DNA from: Lishizhenia tianjinensis
GTDB lineage: Bacteria; Bacteroidota; Bacteroidia; Flavobacteriales_D; Crocinitomicaceae
DNA length: 64,000 nt
Reading direction: 5' to 3'
Assembly (NCBI RefSeq): GCF_900116425.1
Contig: NZ_FPAS01000002.1
Location: 1-64,000, forward strand
The notes beneath the pieces were generated by a model. It did not search any database, was not told the DNA's origin, and was given only the letters and a program-made list of their open reading frames with translations. Below, piece after piece: positions 18,904 to 27,499 of this stretch. The first letter of the stretch is position 1. Each line of letters opens with the position of its first letter. A program made the translations under genes and the position numbers.

Positions 18904-20351
18904 GATTTTACTTTCGCTGCTTCTGCTAAGTTTCTTTTGTGTATAGGTCCTGTTATTAAGGCAAAGACAAACAAATACACAAAGCACAATACATCAATGA
19001 AAAATGAGAAGCGTACGTCCCATCCGTCCATAAGCGCTCCTTGTAAGGTAGAAATAATTGCCCCTCCTATTATCATCATTACCAAGTAACTCGATCCTTG
19101 TGCGCTGTGTTTACCCAAACCAGAAATCGCTAAGGTGAAAATACACGGCCATAAAGTTGAACAGAACAAGCCAACACTCATCAATCCATAAATGGCTGTC
19201 ATGCCTTCTCCAAAAATTCCTATGAGTAGTGAAATAATTCCCAAAACAGAGAAAACAGCCAATTGAGAATAAGGTTTTTCTTTAGTAACAAAGTCAGCTA
19301 TAATCAAAACTGGAATTACAAAGACGTAATTGTAGAACGGACTCACATCCTTCCCGAACAAATAGCTGGTAAATAAGAAAACACCAAATGCCAAGTAGGG
19401 CAAAATTATTTTGAGAAGTATGCGTGTGTTTTGTTTATCTGTAAACGCTCCTGCAGAGCTCGCCCAACGACCTATCATCAAAGATCCCCAGTAAAGGGCT
19501 ACGAAAGGACCAATGGTACTGTCTGTATAACTAAATTCTTGTTTTAAATATTCCCCCAAATTTCCGGCTGTTGCAACTTCAACACCTACATAAAAGAAGA
19601 TGGCACCCATACCCAAAAGGAGTTGAAGGTAATTCAAGGCAGATTTTTTTTCAGGATTCGTAGTAAGCTTGAGTGTTTCTTCTTCCTCTTTAAAGGAAGC
19701 TGTATCTACCAAATCGTCGTGTAAAGATTTTCGTGGAGCTGTAAACCAAAAAACGGCAGCTGCAAAGATGAAGGCCAACCCGAGTAGGAGGTAGGGAATT
19801 TTTACGTCTTCTATGGTTTTGGTAACGGCATTGTCCGTGTCCAAAGTACCAAAAATGGCCATAGAGATTAATAGAGGCGCAACCGTAGTACCTACATTGT
19901 TGATACCTCCCGCTAAACTCAAACGTTGTGAACCTTTGGCAGGATCACCCAATTGTATGGCAAAAGGATTAGCTGCTGTTTGTTGAAGTGAAAATCCGAG
20001 TCCAACCACAAACAATCCGCTCAACATAAGTGCGTACGAGTTTAAACTGGCAGCGGGTATAAAAAGTAAGGTTCCTAATGCGGATAGTACTAATCCCAGA
20101 GAGATAGATTTCTGATAACCAAAAATGGTAATCAAATCCTTTCCTTTAAAATGTGCGATGAGGTTGTAGAGAATAGATCCGAAAAAATAAGCCCCGTAAA
20201 AGGCTAAATTAATCAACTGCGATTGCCAGTTTTCTAAATCAAAAGCTCCTTTAAATACGGGAATAAGGATGTCGTTACTCGCCGCAACAAAACCCCAAAA
20301 GAAAAATACAGAGACCAATATCGCAAAGGTCGAACGCTGATTATTTTGCAT
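18900..20351 (-). CDS. MFS sugar:H+ symporter (FHS family, FucP/GluP-like)
   Basis: A 483-residue, 12-TM major facilitator. The N-terminal FFFWGFVAASNDILIPVFK segment and the Q-QTAANPFAIQLG motif near residue 125 are typical of the fucose/glucose-galactose:H+ symporter (FHS) family. So are GGAIISTLQGALMD and the conserved SLFWPCIFT-like (here STLWPCIF) segment. It imports a hexose or deoxyhexose across the inner membrane, but the exact sugar cannot be read. A charged loop of about 40 residues between the two halves (near 205-245) is normal. Its stop overlaps the ATG of the downstream GT-C-like gene by 4 bp. Confidence 0.9.
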   Translation of the reverse strand: MQNNQRSTFAILVSVFFFWGFVAASNDILIPVFKGAFDLENWQSQLINLAFYGAYFFGSILYNLIAHFKGKDLITIFGYQKSISLGLVLSALGTLLFIPAASLNSYALMLSGLFVVGLGFSLQQTAANPFAIQLGDPAKGSQRLSLAGGINNVGTTVAPLLISMAIFGTLDTDNAVTKTIEDVKIPYLLLGLAFIFAAAVFWFTAPRKSLHDDLVDTASFKEEEETLKLTTNPEKKSALNYLQLLLGMGAIFFYVGVEVATAGNLGEYLKQEFSYTDSTIGPFVALYWGSLMIGRWASSAGAFTDKQNTRILLKIILPYLAFGVFLFTSYLFGKDVSPFYNYVFVIPVLIIADFVTKEKPYSQLAVFSVLGIISLLIGIFGEGMTAIYGLMSVGLFCSTLWPCIFTLAISGLGKHSAQGSSYLVMMIIGGAIISTLQGALMDGWDVRFSFFIDVLCFVYLFVFALITGPIHKRNLAEAAKVKS

Positions 20352-20493
20352 GGATCAGAAATATCTATGGTTTACGGCCTTGAAAGTAGTAATTAATGTT
20401 GAAATGCTTATGCACTCTACTTCATACGTAAACACTTATCTGAAATAACACAATCCTCTAAATGTCTAAGTGTCTAAAAGTCTTGGTGTCTCC

Positions 20494-20527
20494 AAAAAAA
20501 ATCCCTTCACTTTGCGAATGAAGGGAT
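20494..20527 (-). terminator. Rho-independent terminator, far from any stop codon
   Basis: On the minus strand ATCCCTTCA pairs perfectly with TGAAGGGAT (9 bp) around a 9-nt loop, followed by eight T. It lies about 410 bp downstream of the VF530-family gene and 140 bp upstream of the transporter start, so it ends either a long 3' UTR or an unseen small transcript. Confidence 0.85.
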
Positions 20528-20894
20528 GAATCTTGCAAGCTGAGAGTGCATCTCATTTTACGTTAATAAATAATCTGTCACTACTAAAATAGGGAATAAA
20601 TTGAGATTTTAGAATGCAGAATAAAGAATTTTTTAGCCTCTTGTTTTAGCGCGACAAATGGGTGGCGACTAAGCTTTTCATTGTCAGTGATTATAGGTGT
20701 TTCACTGAATTGTAAGCACTGAAGTGTCGAGATAAACCTAGTCACCTGCAAACAAACCTTTGCAAAGGGTCAGAACTCCAAATCCTATTGAAGCACCAAA
20801 TCGCTAATTGCATTGAGTACTCAAATCCCTCAAATTTTCAAATTAATTTGAATTCAAACCAGTGAATAAGCGATATCATGTTACCGAGTAATAA

Positions 20895-20918
20895 AGGTTC
20901 TCGAGTCCTAGTCGAGAG
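20895..20918. repeat. CTCG/CGAG hairpin repeat, copy 2
   Basis: AGGTTCTCGAGTCC followed by TAGTCGAGAG; the core CTCGA/TCGAG is palindromic. It lies 20 bp past the stop of the VF530-family gene. Confidence 0.7.
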
Positions 20919-20938
20919 ACAAACCTTCAAATCCTTCC

Positions 20939-21310
20939 TTATCTCAACGTATACTTACTTCCACTATTGGTCTCCTTCGTCTTAACCGGACCTTTAGGTT
21001 TATTCACCTTCTTCGCCTTAGGTTTTTCTTTCGCTTTGGGTGGAGGGGTAGCTTTAACTTTCAACGGAAAAGGCGGGTTCGGCATGGCTTTGCCACTTTT
21101 TTGGGTGTCTAAGTAAAGTTTCTCCACCTTGTTTCTTGCCCAAGGTGTTCTTCTTAAAAACTTTAAGCTTGACCCCACAGTTGGGTTCAAATTAAAACAT
21201 CGTATGTCTATACGTTTACCCAATTCTTCCCATCCGTAGAATTGTACCAAGTATTCTACGATGTCCTGCAGCTTAACGCCATGTAAAGGATTATTGGGTT
21301 GTTCTTCCAT
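20939..21310 (-). CDS. VF530 family DNA-binding protein
   Basis: A 123-residue protein whose first ~75 residues match the VF530 (DUF2132) family. The motifs in order are [49 protein letters not shown] and KVE-LYL. The family forms a small helical domain reported as DNA-binding. The C-terminal ~45 residues are a Lys/Pro-rich tail ([17 protein letters not shown]), a plausible nonspecific nucleic-acid contact. It is a single gene with TACTTTTG promoter box at 21325-21332. No terminator is found until 20494. Confidence 0.9.
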   Translation of the reverse strand: MEEQPNNPLHGVKLQDIVEYLVQFYGWEELGKRIDIRCFNLNPTVGSSLKFLRRTPWARNKVEKLYLDTQKSGKAMPNPPFPLKVKATPPPKAKEKPKAKKVNKPKGPVKTKETNSGSKYTLR

Positions 21311-21324
21311 CTTTAAGTTTTTTC

Positions 21325-21332
21325 CAAAAGTA
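21325..21332 (-). promoter_or_regulatory. VF530-family gene -7 element (TACTTTTG)
   Basis: On the minus strand TACTTTTG matches TAnnTTTG and ends 14 bp before the ATG, giving a very short leader. Confidence 0.7.
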
Positions 21333-21420
21333 GGAAAACAGGATGGAGTAAGAGCAAAAAACAGTGACGAGTGTGAGAAATGAGCAAGAGAATTTTTAAT
21401 TCACCAGTAAAATACCTCAT

Positions 21421-21443
21421 AGGTTCTCGAGCGGAGCCGAGAG
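21421..21443. repeat. CTCG/CGAG hairpin repeat, copy 3
   Basis: AGGTTCTCGAGCGGAG followed by CCGAGAG, with a TCTCG/CGAGA stem. It directly abuts the octamer array at 21446. Confidence 0.75.
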
Positions 21444-21445
21444 GC

Positions 21446-21509
21446 AAATCCTCGAATTGTTGAATCCTTGAATTGTTGAATCTTTGAATTCTTGAATCCT
21501 CTAATTGTC
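21446..21509. repeat. Degenerate octamer array, eight units
   Basis: Eight direct 8-bp units read AAATCCTC, GAATTGTT, GAATCCTT, GAATTGTT, GAATCTTT, GAATTCTT, GAATCCTC, TAATTGTC. Because 8 is not a multiple of 3 the array gives a false minus-strand ORF with an SRIQRFNN-like peptide. Confidence 0.88.
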
Positions 21510-21581
21510 CCGTCTCCAAAACCCCATTTCACACCTATATACATTCTTCATTATTAATTCTGAATTTTAAATTGTAATGTG

Positions 21582-21589
21582 TATCTTTG
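21582..21589 (+). promoter_or_regulatory. purH -7 element (TATCTTTG)
   Basis: TATCTTTG lies 22 bp before the ATG at 21612 and overlaps the region a longer purH frame (from 21579) would occupy. This excludes the upstream start. Confidence 0.85.
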
Positions 21590-21611
21590 CGCCCTTAAAT
21601 TCAACGCAATT

Positions 21612-23138
21612 ATGGGTGTCAAGAAAATCAAAAGTGCTTTAATTTCAGTATTTAACAAAGACGGTCTAGATGAAATCGTTAAAAATCTAGATAAGAACGG
21701 AGTAACAATTTATTCAACAGGTGGAACACAATCTTTTATTGAAGGATTGGGAATCAATGTTGAAAGAGTAGAAGATTTAACTTCTTACCCTTCTATTTTA
21801 GGAGGAAGAGTAAAAACTTTACACCCAAAAGTGTTCGGTGGTATCTTGAACCGTCGTGGTTTAGAAAAAGACCAAGAGCAAATTGCAGAATTTGAAATTC
21901 CAGAATTGGATTTAGTGATCGTTGACCTATACCCATTCGAGGATACAGTAGCTTCAGGTGCAGCTCACCAGGATATTATCGAGAAAATTGACATCGGTGG
22001 TATATCTTTAATCAGAGCGGCAGCGAAAAACTACGAAGATGTGGTAATTATCCCATCTATGGATAACTATGAGGAGTTCAACGCCATCTTGGAAGCAAGA
22101 GGAGCTGAGACTTCATTAGAAGAAAGAAAATCATTCGCAAGAGATGCTTTCCAAGTATCTTCTCACTACGATACACACATCTTTAACTACTTCAACCAAG
22201 GAGAAAAAGAGGTGTTCAAACAATCTATTAACCAATCGCAAGTATTGCGTTACGGAGAAAACCCTCACCAAAAAGGGATTTTCCACGGTGATATGGATGC
22301 AATGTTTGACAAGTTACACGGTAAAGAACTTTCTTACAACAACTTGTTAGACGTTGATGCAGCAGTGAACTTAATGGGTGAATTCAAAAATGATGCACCT
22401 ACTTTCGCTATCTTGAAGCACAACAACGCGTGTGGAGTTGCAACAAGAGCAACGATTTTAGAAGCTTACAACGACGCTTTAGCTGGAGATCCAGTTTCTG
22501 CATTCGGTGGAATCTTGATTTCAAACACTGTAATCGATGTACCTACAGCGGAAGAGATTCACAAGTTGTTCTGTGAGGTGGTTATCGCACCAGGATACGA
22601 TGCTGAGGCTTTGGAGATCTTGAAAGGAAAGAAAAACAGAGTAATCTTAGTTCAAAAAGATATAGAATTACCAAAACGTCAGTTTAGAACGATCTTGAAC
22701 GGGGTATTGGAACAAGATAAAGACTTTATTACAGACGAAATTGCAAACTTCGAAGCAAGAACGAATGCTACTTGCTCTGAGCAAGAATTGAAAGATTTAG
22801 AGTTTGCGAACAAATTGGTAAAGCACACAAAATCGAACACAATTATCTTGGCGAAAAACGGACAGTTATTGGCAAGTGGAACTGGACAAACATCAAGAGT
22901 GGATGCTTTAAGACAAGCAATTCACAAAGCGCAATCCTTCAACTTTGATTTACAAGGTGCGGTGATGGCATCTGATGCCTTCTTCCCTTTCCCAGACTGT
23001 GTTGAAATCGCAGACAAAGCAGGGATTACAGCTGTAATTCAGCCGGGTGGATCTATCAAAGATCAATTGTCTATCGACTACTGTAACGAGAACAACGTAG
23101 CGATGGTATTTACCGGAAACAGACACTTTAAACACTAA
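21612..23138 (+). CDS. purH: Bifunctional AICAR transformylase / IMP cyclohydrolase
   Basis: A cytoplasmic enzyme for the last two steps of de novo IMP synthesis. It formylates AICAR with 10-formyl-THF, then closes the ring. From the corrected start it has 508 residues, the family's usual length. The N-terminal IMP cyclohydrolase domain has SVFNKDGL, STGGT, and GGRVKTLHPKVFGG. The C-terminal transformylase domain has RYGENPHQ, LKHNNACGVA, DPVSAFGG, SDAFFPFPD and the terminal MVFTGNRHFKH. The start at 21612 is fixed by the TATCTTTG box just upstream. A strong hairpin separates it from mreB. Confidence 0.98.
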   Translation: MGVKKIKSALISVFNKDGLDEIVKNLDKNGVTIYSTGGTQSFIEGLGINVERVEDLTSYPSILGGRVKTLHPKVFGGILNRRGLEKDQEQIAEFEIPELDLVIVDLYPFEDTVASGAAHQDIIEKIDIGGISLIRAAAKNYEDVVIIPSMDNYEEFNAILEARGAETSLEERKSFARDAFQVSSHYDTHIFNYFNQGEKEVFKQSINQSQVLRYGENPHQKGIFHGDMDAMFDKLHGKELSYNNLLDVDAAVNLMGEFKNDAPTFAILKHNNACGVATRATILEAYNDALAGDPVSAFGGILISNTVIDVPTAEEIHKLFCEVVIAPGYDAEALEILKGKKNRVILVQKDIELPKRQFRTILNGVLEQDKDFITDEIANFEARTNATCSEQELKDLEFANKLVKHTKSNTIILAKNGQLLASGTGQTSRVDALRQAIHKAQSFNFDLQGAVMASDAFFPFPDCVEIADKAGITAVIQPGGSIKDQLSIDYCNENNVAMVFTGNRHFKH

Positions 23139-23170
23139 TAATAGAAAATTACTAAGTTTTCGAATTTTTA

Positions 23171-23208
23171 TCCCCCTAAGTGGTGAATTATTACTAAACT
23201 TAGGGGGA
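23171..23208. other. Strong GC-rich inverted repeat, purH-mreB gap
   Basis: TCCCCCTAAGT (23171-23181) is perfectly complementary to ACTTAGGGGGA (23198-23208), an 11-bp stem with a 16-nt loop. It is not followed by a T run on either strand, so it is not a typical terminator. It lies 25 bp before the mreB ATG and could be an mRNA-stability or translational control element, or an operator. Confidence 0.75.
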
Positions 23209-23233
23209 CTAAAAAGATTGCTCTACACATCAC

Positions 23234-24259
23234 ATGGGATTATTTGATTTTTTAACGCAAGAAATTGCGATCGATCTAGGTACAGCAAATACGCTTATCA
23301 TTCAAAATGACAAGGTAGTTGTTGACGAACCTTCTATTGTAGCGAAAAACATCCAAACTGGTAAAATTGTTGCCATTGGAAAGAAAGCACAACAGATGCA
23401 TGGGAAAACCCACAAGTTGATCGAAACGGTCAGGCCCCTAAAAGATGGTGTAATTGCAGATTTCCAGAGTGCGGAAAGCATGATACGTGGGATGATCAAA
23501 ATGATCAAAGGAGGAAAGAGTATGTTCAATCCTTCACTGCGTATGGTAATTTGTATTCCTTCAGGAATTACAGAAGTAGAGAAAAGAGCGGTACGTGATA
23601 GTGCAGAGCACGCACATGCCAAAGAAGTATACTTAATCCACGAACCTATGGCAGCCGCTATCGGTATTGGTATAGACGTGGAAGAGCCTATGGGTAACAT
23701 GATTATCGATATAGGTGGAGGTACTTCAGAAATTGCCGTTATTGCGTTAGGTGGTATCGTTTGTGATAAATCTATCCGTGTTGCGGGTGATGATTTCACA
23801 GCAGATATCGAAGAATACATGCGTCGTCAACACAACATCTTAGTAGGTGAACGTACGGCAGAACAAATTAAAATTGAAGTAGGTGCAGCCATGACTGAAT
23901 TGGACAACCCACCAGCAGATTTCGCCGTTCGTGGTCGAGATTTGATGACAGGTATTCCAAAGGAGATTGTTGTTACTTACTCAGAAATAGCACACGCATT
24001 AGACAAAACGATCTCTAAAATTGAAGAGGCGATTTTAAGTGCCTTGGAGATGACGCCACCAGAACTTTCTGCAGATATCTACAAAACAGGTATCTACTTA
24101 GCAGGTGGAGGATCTATGTTGAGAGGTTTGGATAAGCGTATTGCCATCAAAACAAAATTACCTGTACACATCGCAGAAGATCCGCTTAGAGCAGTAGCGA
24201 GAGGTACGAGTATAGCCTTGAAAAACATCGACAGATTCCAATTCTTGATTAGAGACTAA
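23234..24259 (+). CDS. mreB: Rod-shape actin homologue MreB
   Basis: A 341-residue bacterial actin that polymerises under the inner membrane and guides lateral cell-wall synthesis. The N-terminal membrane helix (MGLFDFLTQ) is followed by phosphate-1 motif IDLGTANTLI and EPMAAAIG. Phosphate-2 motif MIIDIGGGTSEIAVI and the C-terminal adenosine motif LAGGGSMLRGLD come next. Length is normal. It is the first gene of a tightly packed operon with mreC, mreD, pbp2 and rodA. Confidence 0.98.
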   Translation: MGLFDFLTQEIAIDLGTANTLIIQNDKVVVDEPSIVAKNIQTGKIVAIGKKAQQMHGKTHKLIETVRPLKDGVIADFQSAESMIRGMIKMIKGGKSMFNPSLRMVICIPSGITEVEKRAVRDSAEHAHAKEVYLIHEPMAAAIGIGIDVEEPMGNMIIDIGGGTSEIAVIALGGIVCDKSIRVAGDDFTADIEEYMRRQHNILVGERTAEQIKIEVGAAMTELDNPPADFAVRGRDLMTGIPKEIVVTYSEIAHALDKTISKIEEAILSALEMTPPELSADIYKTGIYLAGGGSMLRGLDKRIAIKTKLPVHIAEDPLRAVARGTSIALKNIDRFQFLIRD

Positions 24260-24275
24260 TAAAGGATAGGGTGAA

Positions 24276-25121
24276 ATGCGTAATTTAATTGCTTTTTTTA
24301 GAAGATTTAGAATCTTTCTGGTCTTCCTAATCCTGCAAATTCTTGCGTTAACGTCTTATTTTTCTTGGGTGCAATATCCTAGAACACGTTTTTTTAATTC
24401 CAGTAATGGCGTTGCAGCAACTTTGTTGGATGCCCAGCAAGATGTGACCAAACATTTCTCTTTAGAAGAAGAGAATATTCGTTTGCAAGCAGAAATTGAG
24501 GAGTTGAAAGGAAAGCAATTAGAGAATTATATTGCCCTTTCCGAAGATAGAATCAAGATAGCAGATACCATTTTAGAATTACAGTTCGATTACATTCCCG
24601 CTGTTATTGTAAACTCTACGTATACCTACAAGAATAATTATTTCACTCTGAATAAAGGTGCTTCTTCGGGTATCGCTAGAGATATGGGGGTTATATCCTC
24701 TAACGGTGTAGTAGGAATTGTTTACGATGTTTCTCGTCACTATGCCGTGGTTAAATCTGTGCTTACAGAAAACATCAATATCCCAGCGGAAATTGTAAAT
24801 GTACACGCTGGTGGATTGTTGAAGTGGGAGGGAACAGATAAAGATCCAAGAACCATTACCTTAACGGGTATTTCTAATGATATTCCTGTAGAATTGGGTT
24901 GGGAAGTTGTTACCAATAGTCAATCCGGACTCTTCCCTAAAAATCACCCCGTAGGTACCATAGATGCGATAGAAGAAATAGAAGGTAAGCCAGAATGGAA
25001 AATTACCGTGAAATTAGGTAACGATTTAAGAAGGCTGCAATCTGTTTTTGTGGTGGAGAATATTATGAAACTAGAAAAGGATTCTTTAGAGTCACTTTTC
25101 ATAGATGAATTTATTAATTAG
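24276..25121 (+). CDS. mreC: Rod shape-determining protein MreC
   Basis: A 281-residue periplasmic scaffold of the elongasome. It has one N-terminal TM (about 12-30), a coiled coil (about 60-82; EEENIRLQAEIEELKGKQL), then two beta-barrel domains with GASSGIARDMGVIS and the family motif GVVGIVYDVS. It connects MreB/MreD to PBP2. It lies 16 bp after mreB, and the mreD ATG follows its stop directly. Confidence 0.95.
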   Translation: MRNLIAFFRRFRIFLVFLILQILALTSYFSWVQYPRTRFFNSSNGVAATLLDAQQDVTKHFSLEEENIRLQAEIEELKGKQLENYIALSEDRIKIADTILELQFDYIPAVIVNSTYTYKNNYFTLNKGASSGIARDMGVISSNGVVGIVYDVSRHYAVVKSVLTENINIPAEIVNVHAGGLLKWEGTDKDPRTITLTGISNDIPVELGWEVVTNSQSGLFPKNHPVGTIDAIEEIEGKPEWKITVKLGNDLRRLQSVFVVENIMKLEKDSLESLFIDEFIN

Positions 25122-25637
25122 ATGAATCCTGTAGTTAAACATACGTTACGTTTTATCGTGTTTGTCTTGGTACAGGCATTAATTATAGGTCAAATACCTT
25201 TCCCTCTAGGTATACATCCTATGATATATCCTTTGTTCATCCTGCTTTTACCTTTTGAAATGGGGTTGATAGGCGTGATGATTATTGCTTTTTTCTGCGG
25301 AATGAGCATAGATTTCTTTATGAATACTTTCGGACTCCATGCGAGTTCAGCTGTTTTAATTGCCTACTTACGACCAGAATTGTTTTCCCTTTTCTCTCCA
25401 AGAGATGGTTACGAAGGTTTTGAGGAAGGGAATATTTACCAAATGGGATGGCGTTGGTTCATTCCTGTGTTTGGTATTTTTACACTGGTACACCACCTTT
25501 ACTTTTTCATTGTTGAGTACTTGAGTTTCAAAGAAATACTTTTTGTATTTCAAAAAACTATTTTAAGTGCAGCAATAACCCTATTTTTAGCAATCATCAT
25601 ACAAGTGCTATTCTTTAAGAAGGGGAAAAAGAAATGA
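25122..25637 (+). CDS. mreD: Rod shape-determining protein MreD
   Basis: A 171-residue integral membrane protein with about five hydrophobic segments. Size, hydropathy and position between mreC and pbp2 identify it; primary sequence is weakly conserved in this family, though PFPLGIHPMIYPLFILLLPFE fits Bacteroidota MreD (shown here only as its first residues PFPLGIHP). It acts with MreC in the elongasome. Its stop overlaps the ATG of the next gene (ATGA). Confidence 0.9.
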   Translation: MNPVVKHTLRFIVFVLVQALIIGQIPFPLGIHPMIYPLFILLLPFEMGLIGVMIIAFFCGMSIDFFMNTFGLHASSAVLIAYLRPELFSLFSPRDGYEGFEEGNIYQMGWRWFIPVFGIFTLVHHLYFFIVEYLSFKEILFVFQKTILSAAITLFLAIIIQVLFFKKGKKK

Positions 25638-27499
25638 ATTTAGAAGCTAGAAGACTGGTTTTTTACGGACTTTTTGTTGCCATAGGATTGATCTATTCTA
25701 TGCGTCTTTTCTATATGCAGGTGGTAGATGATAAGTGGAAAGAAAGAGCCGCTGAAGTATCACAAAAGAAACTAGAAATTAAGCCACCCCGTGGTATTAT
25801 CTTCGATAGAAATCACAAGAAAGTAGTCTCTAACCAAACCTTCTATAACTTGATGTTTATTGAAAACAACATCGAAGATTTGGATACGCATGCTTTCGCA
25901 CAGTTATTAAATGTACCGGATAGTTTTATACCTTATCGTTTCAACGAAATACGACGTAAACTAGACAGAAGAACCCGCAGTAAAATTACGGGTAATGATA
26001 CCGTTGTGAACGATTACAGAGGCTATAGTTCTTATGCCTTTCTAACGCAGTTAACCCAAGATGAAATTTCGCGCATAGCTCCACGTTTGAGTCGCTTTAA
26101 AGGCTTTTACGAACAATCTATATCCATGCGTAATTATCCCTATCCGTATGGAGGAAATATTTTTGGTTACTTAAATGAAATTCGCTACAAAGAATTAAAG
26201 GCAGATCCCGTCTTTTATAACCAAGGAGATTATGTAGGAAGAACAGGTTTAGAAAATTATTATGAAAAGGAATTAAGGGGTAGGAAAGGTGTACATTACA
26301 TCATTAAATCGGCTCGTGGTGGTATCGTTGAAACCTATGCCGGTGGAGCTTTGGATACGGCAGCAGAGCAAGGTCCGCCGTTGACCTTAGGTTTGGACAT
26401 AGACTTACAGGCTTACGGAGAAAAATTAATGGTGAATAAGAAGGGATGTATAGTGGCCATAGAACCTTCTACGGGTGAAATTTTAAGTCTGGTATCCGCA
26501 CCGAGTTATGATCCGAACATCATGGTGGGGTCAAGAAAGATCAAAGAGAATTATAAGAAGCTTGTAAATGATAGTTTAAAGCCTTTGTTTGCGCGACCAC
26601 TACAAGCGGAATATCCTCCTGGTTCTATTTTTAAGTTGGTTCAAGCCTTGGTTGGTTTGCAAGAAGGTGTAATTACCGAACATACTGGTTTTCCGTGTAC
26701 TAAATCTATGGTGGGGTGTCACAATCACCCCAATGCACAGAACATTCAAGATGCGGTTAAAATGAGTTGTAATCCTTATTTCTATTACGAAGTAAAACGT
26801 ATTATTCAACAAGGAAAAGACAAGAGTATTTTTAAGGATGCAGCACAGGGATTAGACCTTTGGGAGAAGTACATGAATAGCTTTGGTCTAGGGATAAAAC
26901 TGGGTACAGATATTTATGGAATACGCAGCGGAGTTATTCCAAACAGAGCATTTTACAACCGTTGGTATGGAGAGTATAGATGGGCTTTTAGTACCATTCG
27001 TTCGAATAGTATTGGTCAAGGAGAGGTGAAAGTAACCCCTCTACAAATGGCGAATCTCGCTGCGATAATAGCCAATAGAGGGTATTATTACACCCCGCAC
27101 TTTGTTAAGTCTATAGGTGATGATGGTCCGAAAGAAGAGTATTTAGAACGCCACAACACCATGGTAGAGGCCAAACATTTTGAACCGGTAATCGAAGGAA
27201 TGCGTCGTGTAATTGAAGAAGCAGGTGGTACCGCACGTGGAGCCTTTATCGACGGAATTACGATGGCGGGTAAAACGGGAACGGCTCAAAACCCACATGG
27301 TAAAGACCACTCTGTGTTTATTGCTTTTGCACCCATAGATAATCCAAAAATTGCCATTGCAGTTTTCGTAGAGAATGCTGGTTTTGGTGGAACATGGGCG
27401 GCCCCTATTGCGAGTTTGATGATAGAAAAATATTTGCGTGGTGAAATTACAAACGCACATAAGGAAGAAAGAATTCTAGAGGCGAACTTATTAGAGTAA
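25634..27499 (+). CDS. mrdA: Penicillin-binding protein 2 (elongation transpeptidase)
   Basis: A 621-residue class B PBP that cross-links peptidoglycan during elongation. It has an N-terminal membrane anchor (about 8-26), a dimerisation/pedestal domain containing RGIIFDRN and GRTGLE-YE, and a C-terminal transpeptidase domain. The active-site serine is in SIFK (Ser331, Lys334), the second motif SCN follows near residue 380, and KTG is at 547-549 (GKTGTAQNP). The gene overlaps mreD by 4 bp and is followed without a gap by rodA, its glycosyltransferase partner. Confidence 0.97.
   Translation: MNLEARRLVFYGLFVAIGLIYSMRLFYMQVVDDKWKERAAEVSQKKLEIKPPRGIIFDRNHKKVVSNQTFYNLMFIENNIEDLDTHAFAQLLNVPDSFIPYRFNEIRRKLDRRTRSKITGNDTVVNDYRGYSSYAFLTQLTQDEISRIAPRLSRFKGFYEQSISMRNYPYPYGGNIFGYLNEIRYKELKADPVFYNQGDYVGRTGLENYYEKELRGRKGVHYIIKSARGGIVETYAGGALDTAAEQGPPLTLGLDIDLQAYGEKLMVNKKGCIVAIEPSTGEILSLVSAPSYDPNIMVGSRKIKENYKKLVNDSLKPLFARPLQAEYPPGSIFKLVQALVGLQEGVITEHTGFPCTKSMVGCHNHPNAQNIQDAVKMSCNPYFYYEVKRIIQQGKDKSIFKDAAQGLDLWEKYMNSFGLGIKLGTDIYGIRSGVIPNRAFYNRWYGEYRWAFSTIRSNSIGQGEVKVTPLQMANLAAIIANRGYYYTPHFVKSIGDDGPKEEYLERHNTMVEAKHFEPVIEGMRRVIEEAGGTARGAFIDGITMAGKTGTAQNPHGKDHSVFIAFAPIDNPKIAIAVFVENAGFGGTWAAPIASLMIEKYLRGEITNAHKEERILEANLLE

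Larger units (their letters stand above)
20352..20938. other. Intergenic region, VF530 to transporter
   Basis: These 587 bp contain no supported ORF. They hold the minus-strand terminator, a palindromic CCTTTGCAAAGG near 20757 and one CTCG/CGAG hairpin repeat close to the VF530-family stop. I found no TAnnTTTG box on the minus strand that would start a short RNA ending at the terminator. Confidence 0.6.

Noticed and set aside
21313-21519. 68-codon minus-strand frame with an SRIQRFNN-like repeat peptide
   Set aside because: It is a translation of the octamer array and the CTCG hairpin; the 24-bp codon rhythm comes from the 8-bp unit.
21579-21611. Upstream start for purH
   Set aside because: It overlaps the TATCTTTG promoter box, so it would lie before the transcription start.
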